Part shown: positions 6,066 to 8,697 of the stretch, in pieces | Numbering within the stretch: the first letter of the stretch is position 1 | Layout of the letters: every line of letters begins with the position of its first letter | NCBI GenBank assembly: GCA_046160425.1 | Contig: JBJXGP010000535.1 | Coordinates: 1 to 8,697, forward strand | From: JAQCEJ01 sp046160425 | GTDB taxonomy: Bacteria > Planctomycetota > Planctomycetia > Planctomycetales > Planctomycetaceae | Direction: 5' to 3' | Length of the DNA: 8,697 bases | Program-made: the position numbers and the translations under genes | Notes under the pieces: generated by a model | Databases searched by the model: none | What the model saw: only the letters and a program-made list of their open reading frames with translations | Told to the model about the DNA's origin: nothing

Positions 6066-6668
6066 CTATTTCCTTTTCCGGCGAGCAAATACTACGAGAC
6101 CGGTCGCGGCAAGAGTTGCCAACGCCAGCGTGCTCGGCTCGGGTACTGCTGCCGAGGCACTTTGCGGTGCCAAGGCAATCGTGTGGTCCTCTATGAATTC
6201 AGGAGAATCGTCGTCATCGTCTAGCAGATCGAAAAAGTCAACCTCGAAAATCCAGCGTGGTTCTTCGAAATCCCCGGTCGAGAAAGAGCCACGGAGGTTG
6301 ATCCCATTTGTGTATATCTCGAATTCGTCACCGCGAAAGAATTGTGTGGGTGCTGAACCGTCCCAGATAAAGCCTAAGATAGGAGTCGAGAAAATGTCTC
6401 CGTGGCTCATCGAAGTCCCTACATAACCGGGAATTCTAACTGAAGCCGTCATCGAAACATCAAGAATGTTATAAGTACCGGCAGGTGCGGCATTGCCCAC
6501 AAGGCTCCCGTCGGTTGTGAATGTGCCAGCTTCTGTCCCTGCAAAGGCCGACCAATCCCAAGTGATGCCCATGATACTGGCATGCACACTGGTCGAACCG
6601 AACGATATGGATAACGCCATCACGAACAAACATGCTACAAATCTGATCTTCACCATCTGTCCCTTCAT
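6066..6668 (-). CDS. PEP-CTERM sorting-signal protein, exported
   Basis: The product is about 200 residues. Residues 1-30 form a signal peptide (FVACLFVMALSISFGSTS core, probable cleavage after VHA30). The C-terminus is a textbook PEP-CTERM tripartite signal: VPEPS (175-179), a hydrophobic span LALATLAATGLVVF (181-194) and a basic end ARRKRK (195-200). Family knowledge: exosortase (EpsH/XrtA type) cuts at or near this signal in the inner membrane, and the proteins are usually tied to exopolysaccharide or surface matrix. The exosortase is not in the window. The middle part is rich in G, S, T and aromatic residues and is probably beta-structured. It contains a run of five aspartates (150-154), which could bind calcium. 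I recognise no known domain there. The start is either 6668 or the ATG at 6656, which has AGGGA close upstream. A TTGACA-type promoter lies upstream. Role unknown beyond being exported and processed. Confidence 0.88.
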   Translation of the reverse strand: MKGQMVKIRFVACLFVMALSISFGSTSVHASIMGITWDWSAFAGTEAGTFTTDGSLVGNAAPAGTYNILDVSMTASVRIPGYVGTSMSHGDIFSTPILGFIWDGSAPTQFFRGDEFEIYTNGINLRGSFSTGDFEEPRWIFEVDFFDLLDDDDDSPEFIEDHTIALAPQSASAAVPEPSTLALATLAATGLVVFARRKRK

Positions 6669-6727
6669 GTAAGAGTATCACACTTGAATTGGACTTAGCC
6701 GAAATTATTCAGCCGACGAATTTACCC

Positions 6728-6757
6728 ATCCTACCCAAATTTTTTGATAGTTGTCAA
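6728..6757 (-). promoter_or_regulatory. Candidate promoter for the PEP-CTERM gene
   Basis: On the minus strand a perfect TTGACA (6757-6752) is followed after 18 bp by TAGGAT (6733-6728), four of six to the -10 consensus. The surrounding 6669-6790 stretch is AT-rich. The leader would be about 50-60 bases. The -35 box is part of an inverted pair TTGTC...GACAA (with 6762-6766) that could be an operator. Confidence 0.45.
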
Positions 6758-6881
6758 CCGTGGACAATGCTTCATTTTTTTGAAATCGTGAGGGTCATGC
6801 TATGTGATGGATCTGGTTGAATTTCCAACTGAGGTGCCACAAAGATCAGCGATTCACCGCATGCCGCTCACCACAATTTGG

Positions 6882-6909
6882 CCGCACAGACAGGAATGTC
6901 TGTGCCACC
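6882..6909 (-). repeat. 28-bp palindromic dispersed repeat, copy 2
   Basis: CACAGACA (6885-6892) and TGTCTGTG (6897-6904) flank GGAA; the reverse complement of the element equals copy 1 (3614-3641) except for one base. It ends 20 bases after the stop of the glycosidase-like gene, where it could act as a 3' hairpin for that transcript. Confidence 0.8.
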
Positions 6910-6929
6910 TGATGAATGTTGCTCCTCCC

Positions 6930-8697
6930 TCACTCCAACCGCACCCGCACAACGCCGTACACCAGAAACTCCGGGACTGTAAACCGCACGCGGCCGGCTT
7001 CACTCGTCGCCGGGAGTGCAACGGCGTCGGGGGTTTCAGGGGTGATCAGTTCTACTCCGGCGACTTTCGCTCCCGCGGGTAATACAAGAGCGACGGCGAT
7101 GCCGCTGACGGCGATCGGTTTTTCATCGACGGTTCCCGTTCCCGATGTTTTCGGGTCGGCGGGTTCTTCGCGGTTGTAATTCACCAGATGCAAGTCGAGT
7201 TCGTGCTCCGTCGCCGGTCGGTTGATCGAGGCTCGCACGGTATACGGGGCCTCGATTCGGCTTAAACCTTGCTTCTGCTCGGCGGTCAGACCGTCGGGGT
7301 TGTCGATCGTCACGATGTGCTTGTACGGCGAGGAGAGCGCATCCGGCGGGAGGTCATCGGGACGGACATCGAACAGAATATGCTCATCGAGCAACTTGCG
7401 TCCGACCGCCTTGAACTGATCGACCGCCGCCACGTTCCCCTCATGCACGGCTCGTCGCGGATAGAGCAACACAACCTCGGCGGTCGATGAGTTTGCATGA
7501 TAGAGCGCATCGTAGCGCTTGAGAAAGCTGAAATACTGCTTGAACACGCCGCGGGCGATCGGGTCGGTGAAGCGGGCGTAAAAGCCCATCGGTGCCCCGC
7601 CGTTCGCCGCCAGTTCGGCGATGGCGTTGCGATTACGGCAATGCTCGTACTTGCCGAGCGTGTACGGTTTATCTTCGAATGTGCCGCGGATGTAACGGCA
7701 TTGCAGCGTCGCATCGCCGAGAAATTTGTTCTTGAGGTCGGTATAAAACGCGGCTCCGCCGGTGCTGTACCAGAGATAATCCTCTCCCTTTCCCCACACG
7801 TCGGCGGGCAACATGCAGCGTTCATCGACGTTGATCTGGCCGAAGTCGCCGATGTGGTTCCATTGTCCGACGATGAGGTCGGGTTTGATCGACTTGCCGT
7901 AGTCGATGAAGACTTCGTCGAATGTCCGCTTGTTGGCAAGTTGCGAGAAGCGGAGCATTTCTCGCCGGAGTGGTGTCGATTCCTTGGGGTCGTGCCACGA
8001 GATGATCTCACTGAATTTGTGCGTCGTCAAATCGTCGATTGCGAAGTTCTGTTTCAGTTCTTCGGGAGTAAACCGCCCGGTGAGATGTTCGCAAAAACCT
8101 TTCTGGCAATGCTCGCACAGGCAGTTGCCGCGATAGAAATAGTTGATCATGTAGCCGTCGACACCGCGTTCAATACCCCGCTTTGTCCACGCTTTCAGAA
8201 TCTGCCGCCAATGAGGATTGTTGAGGCACGCCCAGTATTCGGCCATGCCACCGATTTGGTAACTCCTGTCGACCCGATATTTTCCTTCCACGTCCCGTTC
8301 GAGGAAATCCATCGGATCGGCGACCGGCCTGGGACCAAGTTCCTTCTCGTCCCACAAATCACGATAGAACCTGAAAAAGCCGCGCGGGCCTTCCGGACCG
8401 TCGGGGTCTCCCACCAGGAACTTGACATTCATGTGTCCGACGACTTTGACATTTCGTTTGCGCAGCTCACCGTTGAGCTGTTCAAACCAGCGGCCACACT
8501 CGGCATGCCCCTGCACCGGAAAATGCGACGGATAGCCGGCGTATTGCGGCGTATGCGCAAGACTCCAGAAGTGTGCCCCGTAGAATCCGACCTGAGCAAC
8601 TTCCGGCTGGATTTCGTCAACGAACGCCAGATAGTCATGGACATCGCTGTATGCGTCCCAATGAGCAATCATGCGGGTAAATTCAAACCGAGACGGT
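6930..8697 (-). CDS. GH42-like putative glycoside hydrolase, N-terminus cut by window edge
   Basis: The frame is open from the window edge to the TGA at 6930, giving 588 residues. An ATG at 8672 exists, but PSRFEFTR precedes it in frame without a stop, so the true start probably lies beyond the edge. Counting from that ATG, residues 1-390 look like a TIM-barrel catalytic domain: VGFYGAHFWSLAHTPQYAGYP (28-48), VKVVGHMNV (75-83), GVDGYMINYFY (170-180) and GAPMGFYARFTDPIARG (359-375). The motif C184-X-C186-X2-C189 matches the spacing of the zinc-binding cysteines of GH42 beta-galactosidases. Residues about 398-470 (EVVLLYPRRA onward) resemble the beta-galactosidase trimerisation, glutaminase-like fold, and 480-580 look like a terminal beta-sandwich. 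The substrate is probably a plant or algal type polysaccharide or a galactoside, but this is a guess. The glutamate expected before the cysteine motif is absent (INYFY). No signal peptide can be judged because the start is missing. Confidence 0.75.
   Translation of the reverse strand, partial: PSRFEFTRMIAHWDAYSDVHDYLAFVDEIQPEVAQVGFYGAHFWSLAHTPQYAGYPSHFPVQGHAECGRWFEQLNGELRKRNVKVVGHMNVKFLVGDPDGPEGPRGFFRFYRDLWDEKELGPRPVADPMDFLERDVEGKYRVDRSYQIGGMAEYWACLNNPHWRQILKAWTKRGIERGVDGYMINYFYRGNCLCEHCQKGFCEHLTGRFTPEELKQNFAIDDLTTHKFSEIISWHDPKESTPLRREMLRFSQLANKRTFDEVFIDYGKSIKPDLIVGQWNHIGDFGQINVDERCMLPADVWGKGEDYLWYSTGGAAFYTDLKNKFLGDATLQCRYIRGTFEDKPYTLGKYEHCRNRNAIAELAANGGAPMGFYARFTDPIARGVFKQYFSFLKRYDALYHANSSTAEVVLLYPRRAVHEGNVAAVDQFKAVGRKLLDEHILFDVRPDDLPPDALSSPYKHIVTIDNPDGLTAEQKQGLSRIEAPYTVRASINRPATEHELDLHLVNYNREEPADPKTSGTGTVDEKPIAVSGIAVALVLPAGAKVAGVELITPETPDAVALPATSEAGRVRFTVPEFLVYGVVRVRLE

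Noticed and set aside
5756..6224. Two frames of about 100 codons in the convergent region
   Set aside because: Each is mostly antisense to a well-supported gene; no motif or start signal supports them.

Overview
This looks like an ordinary chromosomal stretch of a moderately GC-rich planctomycete-type bacterium. The lineage is an inference. It rests on the PEP-CTERM sorting signal (found in bacteria with exosortase), on long spacers packed with short palindromic repeats of kinds I associate with planctomycete genomes, and on secreted beta-propeller and glycosidase-like proteins beside housekeeping genes. No taxonomic marker gene is present.

Layout. Positions 1-3562 hold three genes on the minus strand, transcribed towards position 1: argH (argininosuccinate lyase), truA (tRNA pseudouridine synthase) and a family-4 glycosyltransferase cut by the left edge. 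The two gaps between them are about 90 bp each, and both contain hairpin-forming repeats. Positions 3563-3917 are a divergent spacer with a 12-bp perfect hairpin, a CACAGACA/TGTCTGTG palindrome and a 118-bp element with 10-bp inverted ends. On the plus strand follow queC (7-cyano-7-deazaguanine synthase, queuosine pathway) and then a secreted protein with six PD40-like repeats. Convergent to it is a minus-strand PEP-CTERM protein with a signal peptide. Last comes a large minus-strand glycoside-hydrolase-like protein that runs off the right edge. A second copy of the CACAGACA palindrome lies just after its stop codon, inverted relative to the first.

Working together. The genes do not form one pathway. 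argH (arginine), truA and queC (tRNA modification) are housekeeping. The glycosyltransferase, the PEP-CTERM protein, the secreted propeller and the glycosidase-like protein fit a cell that makes and processes surface or environmental polysaccharide, but nothing here shows that they cooperate.

I found no CRISPR array, tRNA, rRNA, transposase, phage gene or defence system. The points worth a second look are the density of palindromic repeats (one apparently lengthening the TruA C-terminus, several loading the argH leader), the missing acid/base glutamate at the expected site of the GH42-like protein, and the two surface proteins.
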